Positions 17,160 through 25,784 of a DNA stretch of 36,341 nucleotides are shown piece by piece (the first letter of the stretch is position 1; each line of letters begins with the position of its first letter). Made by a program: the position numbers and the translations under genes. The stretch comes from Phycisphaerales bacterium. Its GTDB lineage: Bacteria > Planctomycetota > Phycisphaerae > Phycisphaerales > UBA1924. The DNA lies in contig JARGPA010000028.1 of the NCBI GenBank assembly GCA_029213305.1, positions 1 through 36,341 on the forward strand. Direction: 5' to 3'. The notes below the pieces were generated by a model. The model was not told the DNA's origin. It ran no database searches and saw nothing but the letters and a program-made list of their open reading frames with translations.

Positions 17160-18848
17160 TTAACTGGCATTGTAAGTTTTGAAGTAACTATTGCGTGATT
17201 CCCAATCACTGATCATAAGCATCTCGTGCCCGCGCTCTAAAATCGTATCAGGTCGAGGATTGGACTCAAGTAAGTCTTCCTTGTGGTACCCTATTATCGT
17301 GCATCCTGTTTTCTCACGAATTCCACATTGCGCGATCGTTTTCCCAACGACATCATTTGGAACATTAACACGAAAAACATCGAGCCCTTGAGTGACGGTA
17401 ACAACTCTGCTCTTCTGGAGAAGATTAAAAATGCTTGAAGCGCCGATTGACGCATAGGACTGCACAAAGTCTGCGCCGGCCTTATGGAGCGCCCGGACAT
17501 GCTTGTCGAGTGTACATCGAGCAATGATCTCTATATCAGGATTCGATTGTCGACAAAGTAATGTCAGATAGAGATTCGTATCATCATCGTTCGTCGTGAT
17601 GATGACTGTGGGACTTGTACCAATTCCAGCTTGCTCAAGAACTTTAGGGTCCGCAGCGTTCCCGACAATTGTAATGTCGGGGTTCTTAACGCGTCGTGCG
17701 TCTCTTTCTATAACACAGTATCGCACACCGCGTGCGTCCAGCGCTTCTGCAGTTGCGCTTCCGATGCGCCCTGAACCGATGATAATGACGGGTTCACCGG
17801 ATACTCCATAAATCGCGAAATGCTCGTCGTAGTTGAGTAGTTGTTCTTCTGATCCGACAACCATCAGAACAGTATTGGGTCCTACAACACTTTCGGGTCG
17901 AGCAAGCTTGAAAGTCCCCCTTTCCCACAACCCTGCGACACTCACTCCTAGATCACCCAATCGGTTTTCCTTGAGGGTTTTACCAACAAGTGGAGTTCTT
18001 GCAGCGTTGGCTTCTGCAAGATGGATGGAATCAAATGATGCAACGGTATGAGTAATTGCGTCACCGCCGGAGCTGCATCGCGCCAGCGCCATACCCATGA
18101 TCTCAGGGAGGCGGATAATGTTGCTCGCCCCGGCCATTTCATGGATCTTTGTTGAGATCGGGTCCTCAACTGTCGTGACAATCGGAGTAAAATCGTTGAC
18201 TCCCCGTGCCGTGATGCAAACCGTGGTGTCCGCGGTATCGGAGAGAGTGGATACAAGCAACGCGGCCTGCCCAAACCGGGCAGCTTCATAAGTCTCTGGG
18301 TCATCCAGATCACCATACATAACTCGGTAGTTCTGGTCATGGTACCTCTGCACCATGTCTAGTTCCTCACAGATCAGTGCATAGGAGTGCCCGAATTGAT
18401 CGAGTTTCCGAATGAGCGCCTCTGTGACTGGGTCCAGTCGAGTAAACAGTACATGATCGCGTTCACTCTCGGGGAGACTCTTGGGCACGCTCGCTTGTGC
18501 TTGCGACTCGACCCATGGCGCGTAAAAGAACTGGATAAATGTAAACGGGAGCAAGACAAGCAGGAAAAGTGTCCCAGAAAGGATAACGACAATCGTGAAA
18601 ACTTTGCCTAGATCGCTTTGAAAAGTCTGATCACCAAACCCGGTAGTAGACATCGTTACAAGGGTCCAATACAAACCGGTTAACCAAGTATGCTCCTTAC
18701 CCTCGTAATCCATAATGAGGTGAAAGATAAATGTGTAGACCATAATCATCGCGATCAGCGCGACTATGAACTTGCCCAACGCCTTCAGATTTCGGCGAGA
18801 ACTGCGTTGTCGAGTTAGGATGATGACCTGTGCGGCGATCGATTTCAT
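17160..18848 (-). CDS. Potassium channel with two tandem RCK (TrkA-N/TrkA-C) units
   Basis: A 562-residue ion channel of the inner membrane. ATG 18848 is chosen over the longer open frame because GGAG lies just upstream and the extra N-terminus is not channel-like. Order: TM1 (about 26-46), pore helix and selectivity filter TMSTTGFGD (TTGFGD 68-73), TM2 (about 83-104), RCK_N 1 (about 131-250), RCK_C 1 (about 275-340), RCK_N 2 with canonical IIIGSGRIGSATAEAL (358-363) and IERD, and RCK_C 2 (about 480-560). The first RCK_N has FTRLDPVTEALIRKL where the Gly-rich loop should be, so it probably does not bind nucleotide and is structural. Known: RCK rings gate K+ channels by nucleotides, Ca2+ or Na+. 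Single gene, minus strand, no evident partner. Confidence 0.93.
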   Translation of the reverse strand: MKSIAAQVIILTRQRSSRRNLKALGKFIVALIAMIMVYTFIFHLIMDYEGKEHTWLTGLYWTLVTMSTTGFGDQTFQSDLGKVFTIVVILSGTLFLLVLLPFTFIQFFYAPWVESQAQASVPKSLPESERDHVLFTRLDPVTEALIRKLDQFGHSYALICEELDMVQRYHDQNYRVMYGDLDDPETYEAARFGQAALLVSTLSDTADTTVCITARGVNDFTPIVTTVEDPISTKIHEMAGASNIIRLPEIMGMALARCSSGGDAITHTVASFDSIHLAEANAARTPLVGKTLKENRLGDLGVSVAGLWERGTFKLARPESVVGPNTVLMVVGSEEQLLNYDEHFAIYGVSGEPVIIIGSGRIGSATAEALDARGVRYCVIERDARRVKNPDITIVGNAADPKVLEQAGIGTSPTVIITTNDDDTNLYLTLLCRQSNPDIEIIARCTLDKHVRALHKAGADFVQSYASIGASSIFNLLQKSRVVTVTQGLDVFRVNVPNDVVGKTIAQCGIREKTGCTIIGYHKEDLLESNPRPDTILERGHEMLMISDWESRNSYFKTYNAS

Positions 18849-19583
18849 ACTGCTCCATCTAGTTAGTGATAGGTCTACGATTATCGAGATTCTACCACAT
18901 ACGATCAATGCCTGGGTGTCTAAGTGCCGGGAACTGTTGTGAAGAATAAACTCTATGCAAGGGCACACCGACCAAAAAAATAAGTAAGCAAGTCTAGCTC
19001 TTACAAATTTAGTTCACTTATCAATGTTCGTGAACAAAATACTCCCTACAACGATCTCTTTGTAGAAAAGTATTCGAACACTGAAATCCAATCGGATCAA
19101 TAACATACTCCAGTACTGTATCCATGCGGTTCGAAACAACTACAGATCTAATCTGATCCATGAGATGTAAACATCACCTCCATCACTCAGGTTCCAGTCA
19201 CAAACAACTAGATTCGAATGAAGACAATATCCAACCCTCTAAGAGAGTGATTCTCGGCCAAGACGAATCCAATATTCAATACAGACAACAAGAGCAATAT
19301 TCGCAATGTGATCGCATGGATCTCCAATTCGAACGCCCTTTCGTACTCAATATATTCAATCGGAGAGTAATCAAATACATAACGTTCAGTCTCTCAAGAA
19401 TCGCTCCATTTGTTACCCTCAAGGCGTTCGAAAACCGTATCGATGCCTTTAAGAACAGATGAATGCCTGATTTTTGCATGAGATGCGAGCATAGGGGAGC
19501 TATGCCCACTACAAACTAGAGACCCACCAGAATGTTTAGATAGCTGAACAGCAGTCGGTTCATTCATCTCGAAGACCACGAAC
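18849..19583. other. 735-base intergenic stretch, no supported gene
   Basis: Several 60-100 codon frames occur on both strands (for example plus 19160-19462), but they overlap each other, lack ribosome sites and give low-complexity Gln/Ser/His/Arg-rich products. A+T content is high (row 19021-19080 is 21/60 G+C). I see no RNA gene or clear terminator. The part next to 18849 should hold the channel promoter. Confidence 0.4.
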
Positions 19584-20915
19584 TTAGTTGATCGGTGGCG
19601 CCGGCTTCTCCGGCTGGACGGGCTGCGCTTCTTCGATCTTTTCCTCAATCTCTGGGGCGCTGGACGGAAAGCGAGCGAACCGCATGATGAGTGCCAGTAG
19701 TGCGAAGACGCCCCCGATTACGAAGTACATAACCTGAGGACTTCCCGCTTCGTCTGTTGCCGCCGCGATGGAATTGCCCATTGGACGCCCGACATTCGAG
19801 GCGGCCATGAACAGCGTAAATTGCGTTGCGGCGACGCGTGGATCGCACAGCCGCATCGCGATGGGGATGAACGCCACCGCCGCCATGGTGCCGAAAAACT
19901 CGATCTGCCAGAAGTAGATCGTCAACAACGGTCCATTGCTCCAATACGGACGAGCCAGACCGAACCCGATTGCGAACAGGCAGATCAAGATGCACATGCC
20001 CAACGCAGATCGCTGGGTACCGATCTTGGACACCAACCACCCGCCCACGGTCAGGGCGAAGATCCCCACGGCGAACTGCGCCGCCGAAATCATGTCGGTA
20101 TATCCAGTCTGCGACCAGCCACCGATATTCGTGGCGAGACCCGGGTGATAGGCCTCGGCGACGCCGGACGGCATAGTCCTCAGTAGGAAGACGATGAGCG
20201 CCATCAGGCTGAGAGGAGCGACCATCGCCTTGGCGCTGTTGACTAAGAGTGGTTTCCATGCCTCAATTTGCAGTGTTACGTTGCGAGGGTGCGCCTCTCC
20301 CTGGCTCCATGGAAAGCGCCGTTCGCCTTCTCTTTCGCGTATGCAGACTCCAAAGAACAGGACGCAACCCACCACCACCGCCGCGGCGAGATACCCGGCC
20401 ACTGTGCCATGACGAGCGATGAGTTGTCCAGCCACGAACGTCGTCGACGAAATCCCAAGCACCTGGCCGCCGAACATGATCCCGGTCGCCTTCTCGCGCT
20501 CGTCTTCGGGCATGATGTCGACTGCGAGACTGTCGATCGAGACGTCTTGGAACGCGGTACCCGAGTTCACGAGGAAGCCGAGGAGCGATAGCATCCAGAT
20601 TTCGTCGGACCCCGGCGAGAGGATCGCCGCGAGCAAGAGAGATGTAACGATCGTGGATTGCGCACCGATTATCCAGATCCGTCTGCGGCCCATCGGCAGA
20701 TATGTGTAGCGGTCCATGACAAAACCCAAGAAGAACTTCATCGTCCAGGGCAGTATCGACGCGCTGACAACGCCGGCGATAGCAGTCGTCGAGGCACCGT
20801 TGGACGCGAGCCATGCAGGAATCGCGTAAAAGAACAGTCCGATCGGGACTCCCTGCGTGAAGTAGAACAAGAACACGGTGAGGAGTCGCAGTTTGGTGCT
20901 TCGTTCAAGGATCAT
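19584..20915 (-). CDS. MFS transporter, AmpG/PAT-like
   Basis: A 443-residue twelve-helix permease. The N-terminus reads KLRLLTVFLFYFTQGVPIGLFFYAIPAWLA, then SILPWTMKFFLGFVMDRYTYLPMGRRRIWIIGAQ (the family's cytoplasmic D-R-...-G-R-R-x-W loop between helices 2 and 3) and SIDSLAVDIMPEDEREKATGIMFGG. These match the AmpG/PAT subgroup of MFS, whose best known members import muropeptides or acetyl-CoA; the true substrate is open. The C-terminus is an acidic/Pro-rich soluble tail (EIEEKIEEAQPVQPEKPAPP). Composition is strikingly G+C-rich against its surroundings (row 20041-20100 is 40/60 G+C), which generates many overlapping spurious frames and suggests recent acquisition or a different evolutionary origin. 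No mobility gene is adjacent. The start at ATG 20915 has only a weak ribosome site. Confidence 0.87.
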   Translation of the reverse strand: MILERSTKLRLLTVFLFYFTQGVPIGLFFYAIPAWLASNGASTTAIAGVVSASILPWTMKFFLGFVMDRYTYLPMGRRRIWIIGAQSTIVTSLLLAAILSPGSDEIWMLSLLGFLVNSGTAFQDVSIDSLAVDIMPEDEREKATGIMFGGQVLGISSTTFVAGQLIARHGTVAGYLAAAVVVGCVLFFGVCIREREGERRFPWSQGEAHPRNVTLQIEAWKPLLVNSAKAMVAPLSLMALIVFLLRTMPSGVAEAYHPGLATNIGGWSQTGYTDMISAAQFAVGIFALTVGGWLVSKIGTQRSALGMCILICLFAIGFGLARPYWSNGPLLTIYFWQIEFFGTMAAVAFIPIAMRLCDPRVAATQFTLFMAASNVGRPMGNSIAAATDEAGSPQVMYFVIGGVFALLALIMRFARFPSSAPEIEEKIEEAQPVQPEKPAPPIN

Positions 20916-21298
20916 TATCGTCAGTCTCTCAGAGTGTGTTTAAACATATAGAATCCAGTCTATCTAGAACAATCATGATTCTAGCAGAAACCCCGCCCCC
21001 CAGCAGTTCAACAATTCTATCTGCTATTTGTCCAAGTTATTGTTCACGCTGGTTCATTTGAAAGCTCGATAGAGTTTCCGAACCCATAGCAATTCGAATC
21101 TTCTTCAGAATCACCGAAAATCAGTCATCATTCTCGTTGAGCAAGTTCGCCCTTTTCAGCCTTGAAACCTCATTTTAAATCAAAATACACTTTTTTCCGA
21201 AAACCATTGGGCGCGAAGGAGTCAACTCTCGCTCTGGTTAGTAGCGGCTGATTCTTTTCGCTCGCACTGGCTGAAGTTTTTTCACTTAGGAGTTCACT
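20916..21298. other. 383-base divergent promoter region
   Basis: This lies between the minus-strand transporter and the plus-strand dockerin protein, so it should hold both promoters. It includes a C-run (CCCCGCCCCCC near 20992-21001) of no known role. An overlapping minus frame (21170-21472) runs across the start of the next gene and is treated as chance. No RNA gene is seen. Confidence 0.4.
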
Positions 21299-24200
21299 AT
21301 GTACGTATTCCACAACAATACATCGCGCATTGTTTCCCTCATGGTCTTTCTGACCCTCATATTGAGCACAAAATTTGAAACTTCTGCATTTGCGATCGAC
21401 ATTCCTGTGGACGATGAACAAGAGTATTTCCAACTCATCGATGCGATCCGTGCTTCTGAGTACACTCGACAAGAGTATATTGAAGATTTAACCAATCCGC
21501 GCATGATTGCAGGGATCACCGGACTTTGGGCATTCGCAGAATCCAACCCATTTGCGACTCCTGAACAACTCTCTGCCTTTGTCTTGGCATATGACGAAGC
21601 GCTTGCATTATCTATATCCGATGATGAACTACTCATCCGTGCGGGTTCAATGGTTACTGCAGTGTATTCGACCCGAGTTGTAGACAACAACACCCTTGAT
21701 GGAACCGATAGACGCGTCGCGGATCGAGTCTTAGAGCTGCTTAAAATGAACCTTCCAGGTCTTGAAAGCTTTGGGCAATCCCAACAACGGATGGCCAAGT
21801 TTGAGCTTGTCTCCACTCAACGAATGATCAATCAGGCTCATGTTGCAGATGCAATTACTGCTGTGCTCGCAGGTGTGAGCCCGACTGGCGAGCGTGTAGA
21901 TGGTCTCTCTCAAGCAGGCGTAACATATCTTGAATCATTGGGATACACACCAATGCTGGGCCAGATCAACCCGATACACGAAGCGGTGAACACTGGACTC
22001 TTAGGGCTCCCCGACTTTGCTGGTTTTGTCGCAATCCGTGATAACGTTGGTGCACACACAGCGATCGAATCTGAAGTATTTTCGCAGATTGAATCTATCC
22101 AATTAGAAGCAGAAACTACACTCACCCAGATCGGACAAGCAATTGTTCAGAGTGGTTTAACTGTCGATTCGATTGATCTCTTTACTGCAGCTTCAGATCC
22201 GGATCATCCCGACCATGCGGATGCGATTGCATTCCTTGACGCTCGGCGCCAATCGCTCATCGAATCATTCCGAGAGACTGCAGACGAGCGAGTCTCTGTA
22301 TTCGCACGCACTCTATTGCTCTCACAGTCGAGCTACCCTGATGTGGTGTATGCCGCAGAGCATGCACGCTCTTTCGCAGGGCTCCAACTGCAAGTCAACA
22401 ACGAACTTGCAATCGCTCAAGAATCAGTCGGAATCATCTCATCACTCGGCGGACTTGGCGCAGCGTACGCAAGTGGAAATCTTATGAGCGGCGCTTCTTC
22501 TCTAGCGGGTGTCGTCTCAGGCGTGTTCAGTGTCGCAGATAGCTTGGGTGATGGCCCAGCGAGTGTCGATGAACAGATCTTTAACCAGATCACTGATCTC
22601 CGTGATCAAGTCGAAGATCTGCGCATTCAGATGAATGAGCGATTTGATATCGTTGATGCGAAGCTCGATGTGATCTTCGAAACCATGATTACATCTTTTG
22701 GATTAATACAAGACGGTATCGAGACACTCATTGCTGACATAGCATCAGTACGTAGCACGCTCGACAGGATTGAAGAAGCACTCTTCGGATTTGCACAGAA
22801 CTTGCTGCTCGTTGATCTCACTTCACAGACTGATGAAGTACTGGATTACCGAAACAAAACTGGTTTTGATCTCGCATACAACAACCAATCTCCAAGCTTC
22901 GTCGGCGCAGCAAGTGGTTTTACTACATTCTCGACATTCACCTCTCAAACATCCTCTTTCGCAGGTGTTGATGACAATCAGCCATTGACATTAACAATCG
23001 AAAATGCGTCTGATGTACTCTCCGGCGATGCCGCTGTAGCGCGTTTTATCAATGAATTACGGCGAATACCATCTGGGCTCGTCACTAGCGAAGGACAACC
23101 CGTACTCGGACCGATCAGCTCTGGGCGAACTCCTGCTCCTTCCCCATGGTCACAGGCTGCGGCCTCATATTCTCAGCTCTCCCAAGAGAGCCCGTGGTAC
23201 TTTGCCTACTTGCTTCAAACACAGCAAAACGCAGGGGGTGGGAACCCACCTCAGATTGATCAGATTATTGATCAAGGACAACGAATTTCATCACTCGCGA
23301 GTGCAACTCGAGACCGAGATGATTTATTCAATGCACTACTTCAAAGAGCAACAGACGATGTAAGCATCCTTCAAACACTTGTCGAAGCGAGTGTTGAGGA
23401 GGCCGCCACTGAATTGGGACTCTCGAGCGGAGGTGCGATAGTTGACGCGTGGGGTCCGATCGACCAGATTGTGTCGCCTGCGAGCACACCTGTTACTTTT
23501 ATCGGTGGAGCAGGATCTGTGGCCAGCACCGGATTCACGCACCGTGGAAATGAGATCTTCTTCTCAGATACGCGTCTGGGCGAATCGGGTGACTTTGCAC
23601 GTGCAGACCTTGCTGAGCGACTTGCCATGATGCGAATCACACGCCCAGACCTTGGAGTTGGTTTCACAAGCTCAGTTCAACCAAACGGTAACGGCGAAAT
23701 GACAACGATCCTTCGTGCAAACCATGCACAATACTCTTTCGAGAGAACGTTGCGTTACCGAATTGAATACAACACCGGCACTGGTTGGATTCGGTACACA
23801 GGATTCGAACCTTTCAGTTTCTACCAACAGCGTTTTAGCGAAGCTTGGACTCGAATTGACAATGTAATCAATCTAGGTAATCTCGTAGGAAACTCCTATC
23901 TCGCGGGGCAAATCCGAGTGAACAATATTCTGTATATGTCTCGTTTGCGGGTATTACAGGATCGGTCAAGTACCAGTACAGGCGCTATCGATTTCCAAGC
24001 GGATGCAATCGAGACAGGATTGGATATGGCGCGTACAGATATGCGAGACTGGTTGATTGCTGAGTTCGCGGATCCACCCGCTGCGTATGAAATGATCTCA
24101 GCGAGCATGGCCGACACTCGTGCTCTACTCGATGGATATCTAACTTTAGGTGCATCCGATGCAATCGGATCAAGCGAAGCACTTCACTCGGCACTCCGCG

Positions 24201-24967
24201 GACTCCCTAGTGCAGGAGGTTTATGGGTTGATACCCCAGAGTGGAGCGCGGTCCTCGCTGCTGCTGAGGATGCGGACTCGGGAGTCCTTGGTGGTCCAGT
24301 ATTGAGTGATATTCCCACTTTAGCGGCACACTTTGACCAGCGCCTCGCAGCTCTAGCTTCTGAAATCGATCTTGCACTCAACACCCCTGCTCCTTCTTTC
24401 CCGTATGTTGAGTTTGTACTTGCAGATCTTCGCGGCCTGCGTGATCATGCATTTGATCTTGCTATCGACGATACTTATCTAGTCTCTGGTCAAACTTCGA
24501 TTGATTCAATCGATGGACTGATGTCCAACGATATCGGCCAAGAAGGGCGCATTGACAACGATGATCTGATGGTTGATCTTGACTACTTCCTATCTCCGGA
24601 ACACACCCCGCCGGCTAACGGATCGCTCACCGTTTTCGCTGATGGCTCATTCGAATACTCGCCTAACCCTGGATACGAAGGCATTGATTCCTTTAACTAT
24701 CGTCTTGTCGCACAAGTGGGCGACCCTGACAATCCTGTTGGTGATCCGGATGTTTTAAGTACTCCTGCAGCCGTGGTTCTCAGAGTCACAGCGCAGACAT
24801 GCCCTATCGATTACGACAACAATGGAACTCTGAACTTCTTTGATGTTTCAGCATTCTTAAATGCATTTAGTACGCAAGACCCTATTGCCGATCTCACAAA
24901 TGATGGGATATTCAACTTCTTCGATATCTCGTCGTTCCTCACACAGTTCAGTAATGGATGTCCATAA
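21299..24967 (+). CDS. Large secreted GC-type dockerin-anchored protein with coiled coil and Big_9-like module
   Basis: A 1222-residue exported protein; AGGAG sits seven bases before ATG 21299. Order: signal peptide (1-33, SLMVFLTLILSTKFETSAFA|ID); a long helical region (about 34-420) with no recognised enzyme motif; a strong heptad coiled coil (about 425-497, DQIFNQITDLRDQVEDLRIQMNERF-type periodicity); a mixed region; a cadherin/Big_9-like module (about 1057-1160) with the signature NGSLTVFADGSFEYSPNPGY and GIDSFNYRLV; and a dockerin-like tail (about 1167-1222) with DYDNNGTLNFFDVSAFL and DLTNDGIFNFFDISSFL ending in CP. The tail is closely similar to that of the CotH protein at 3594, so both are probably sorted or anchored by the same extracellular partner. 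It is likely structural or adhesive. No function for the main body is recognised. Confidence 0.87.
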   Translation: MYVFHNNTSRIVSLMVFLTLILSTKFETSAFAIDIPVDDEQEYFQLIDAIRASEYTRQEYIEDLTNPRMIAGITGLWAFAESNPFATPEQLSAFVLAYDEALALSISDDELLIRAGSMVTAVYSTRVVDNNTLDGTDRRVADRVLELLKMNLPGLESFGQSQQRMAKFELVSTQRMINQAHVADAITAVLAGVSPTGERVDGLSQAGVTYLESLGYTPMLGQINPIHEAVNTGLLGLPDFAGFVAIRDNVGAHTAIESEVFSQIESIQLEAETTLTQIGQAIVQSGLTVDSIDLFTAASDPDHPDHADAIAFLDARRQSLIESFRETADERVSVFARTLLLSQSSYPDVVYAAEHARSFAGLQLQVNNELAIAQESVGIISSLGGLGAAYASGNLMSGASSLAGVVSGVFSVADSLGDGPASVDEQIFNQITDLRDQVEDLRIQMNERFDIVDAKLDVIFETMITSFGLIQDGIETLIADIASVRSTLDRIEEALFGFAQNLLLVDLTSQTDEVLDYRNKTGFDLAYNNQSPSFVGAASGFTTFSTFTSQTSSFAGVDDNQPLTLTIENASDVLSGDAAVARFINELRRIPSGLVTSEGQPVLGPISSGRTPAPSPWSQAAASYSQLSQESPWYFAYLLQTQQNAGGGNPPQIDQIIDQGQRISSLASATRDRDDLFNALLQRATDDVSILQTLVEASVEEAATELGLSSGGAIVDAWGPIDQIVSPASTPVTFIGGAGSVASTGFTHRGNEIFFSDTRLGESGDFARADLAERLAMMRITRPDLGVGFTSSVQPNGNGEMTTILRANHAQYSFERTLRYRIEYNTGTGWIRYTGFEPFSFYQQRFSEAWTRIDNVINLGNLVGNSYLAGQIRVNNILYMSRLRVLQDRSSTSTGAIDFQADAIETGLDMARTDMRDWLIAEFADPPAAYEMISASMADTRALLDGYLTLGASDAIGSSEALHSALRGLPSAGGLWVDTPEWSAVLAAAEDADSGVLGGPVLSDIPTLAAHFDQRLAALASEIDLALNTPAPSFPYVEFVLADLRGLRDHAFDLAIDDTYLVSGQTSIDSIDGLMSNDIGQEGRIDNDDLMVDLDYFLSPEHTPPANGSLTVFADGSFEYSPNPGYEGIDSFNYRLVAQVGDPDNPVGDPDVLSTPAAVVLRVTAQTCPIDYDNNGTLNFFDVSAFLNAFSTQDPIADLTNDGIFNFFDISSFLTQFSNGCP

Positions 24968-25083
24968 TGAAATCAACTTAATGTGAACTAAGTTGAGGAT
25001 GAAACTTGAGGATTAGATTTAAAACTAACTTGTACAGATAAATCGTTTCAGCGTGTGATACATCGTCACTGCAAGAAAAGGTA

Positions 25084-25112
25084 GAGACAGCATCTTTTCG
25101 AGATGCTGTTTC
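25084..25112. terminator. Hairpin between convergent units (probable bidirectional terminator)
   Basis: ACAGCATCT (25087-25095) pairs perfectly with AGATGCTGT (25101-25109) across a five-base loop, and the stem extends outward by G-C, A-T and a G-T wobble. It is followed by TTCT...CCTTTT on the plus strand and by pyrimidine-rich sequence on the minus strand. It lies between the plus-strand dockerin gene and the minus-strand lipid operon. A smaller stem CAACTTA/TAAGTTG (24974-24995) lies just after the dockerin stop. The rest of 24968-25390 holds no gene I can support. Confidence 0.55.
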
Positions 25113-25390
25113 TAATTCCTTTTCTTCGATCAAAGTGTATTGGAACAAAATGGCTTTCTGTCTCTCCGAAAACAGCTTGGTATCCCCAACACTCAAATAT
25201 ACAAGCTTAAAGTGTACTTTAGATTCGCTGTATATTGATAAGAACTCTCTACGTGGTTAAAACTCCACTGCCTCTGTGTGATAGAATTTTTGTTTTGCGA
25301 AACATGATATGAATGCAGATTGTTTTTTTAATCTCAACCAAGCACTCGCACTCTTTGTCAGACAACTCGCAATTCTTGGCGTAGTCTGCT

Positions 25391-25720
25391 CTAGGTAGTG
25401 CAAGCTCCCATCCAGAAGATTTGCCAGTTTCCTCGCGAGCGTACTAGAGCAACTACTGCGTACAGACACGCGATCAGATTTCCTAGTGAGAGCAAGAGAA
25501 CGATCCAAACAATCGCGAGGATCAGAGTCTTTTCTCTAAAAATAATCCATCCGGAAAACAGGAAAAATCCGATGTAAAGATCGAGCATTGAGAGATGAAA
25601 CCAAGGTAGCGGACGCATGATTTCAAGCTCGTCAAAGAAGTTACCCTGTATCAATGCATAGGCAATTCCAACTGCCATAATGATGAAACCGAGTGAAAAA
25701 ACAATGATTGCGTTTCGCAT
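25391..25720 (-). CDS. Small membrane protein, DUF1475-like
   Basis: A 109-residue integral membrane protein with three hydrophobic helices: AIIVFSLGFIIMAVGIAYAL, LDLYIGFFLFSGWIIF and LILAIVWIVLLLSLGNLIACLYAVVALV. The motifs PLPWFHLSMLDLYIGF, GNLIACLY and the RSRGNWQIFW C-terminus resemble DUF1475-type proteins, a family I assign from memory. ATG 25720 is preceded by AAAGGAA at good spacing. It is the last gene of the minus-strand lipid unit, 64 bases after the cyclopropane-synthase-like gene. No function is known; a role in the membrane linked to fatty-acid modification is inference from position. Confidence 0.7.
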   Translation of the reverse strand: MRNAIIVFSLGFIIMAVGIAYALIQGNFFDELEIMRPLPWFHLSMLDLYIGFFLFSGWIIFREKTLILAIVWIVLLLSLGNLIACLYAVVALVRSRGNWQIFWMGACTT

Positions 25721-25784
25721 AGTAGATTCCTTTAACTTTTGATGTAGTCCGTACTCTCAAAGCTGCACTTGGCTGATGAATAAA

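Noticed and set aside
19160..19462. 100-codon plus frame in the gap before the transporter
   Set aside because: Low-complexity, no ribosome site, overlapped by antisense frames of similar length.
19645..20814. Several 60-200 codon frames inside the transporter gene on both strands
   Set aside because: High G+C reduces chance stops; only the 443-residue frame gives twelve membrane helices and the MFS loop.
24978..25508. Minus-strand frames (24978-25196, 25257-25508) between the dockerin gene and the lipid operon
   Set aside because: They cross the hairpin at 25084-25112 or overlap the DUF1475-like gene out of frame, with no ribosome sites or family features.
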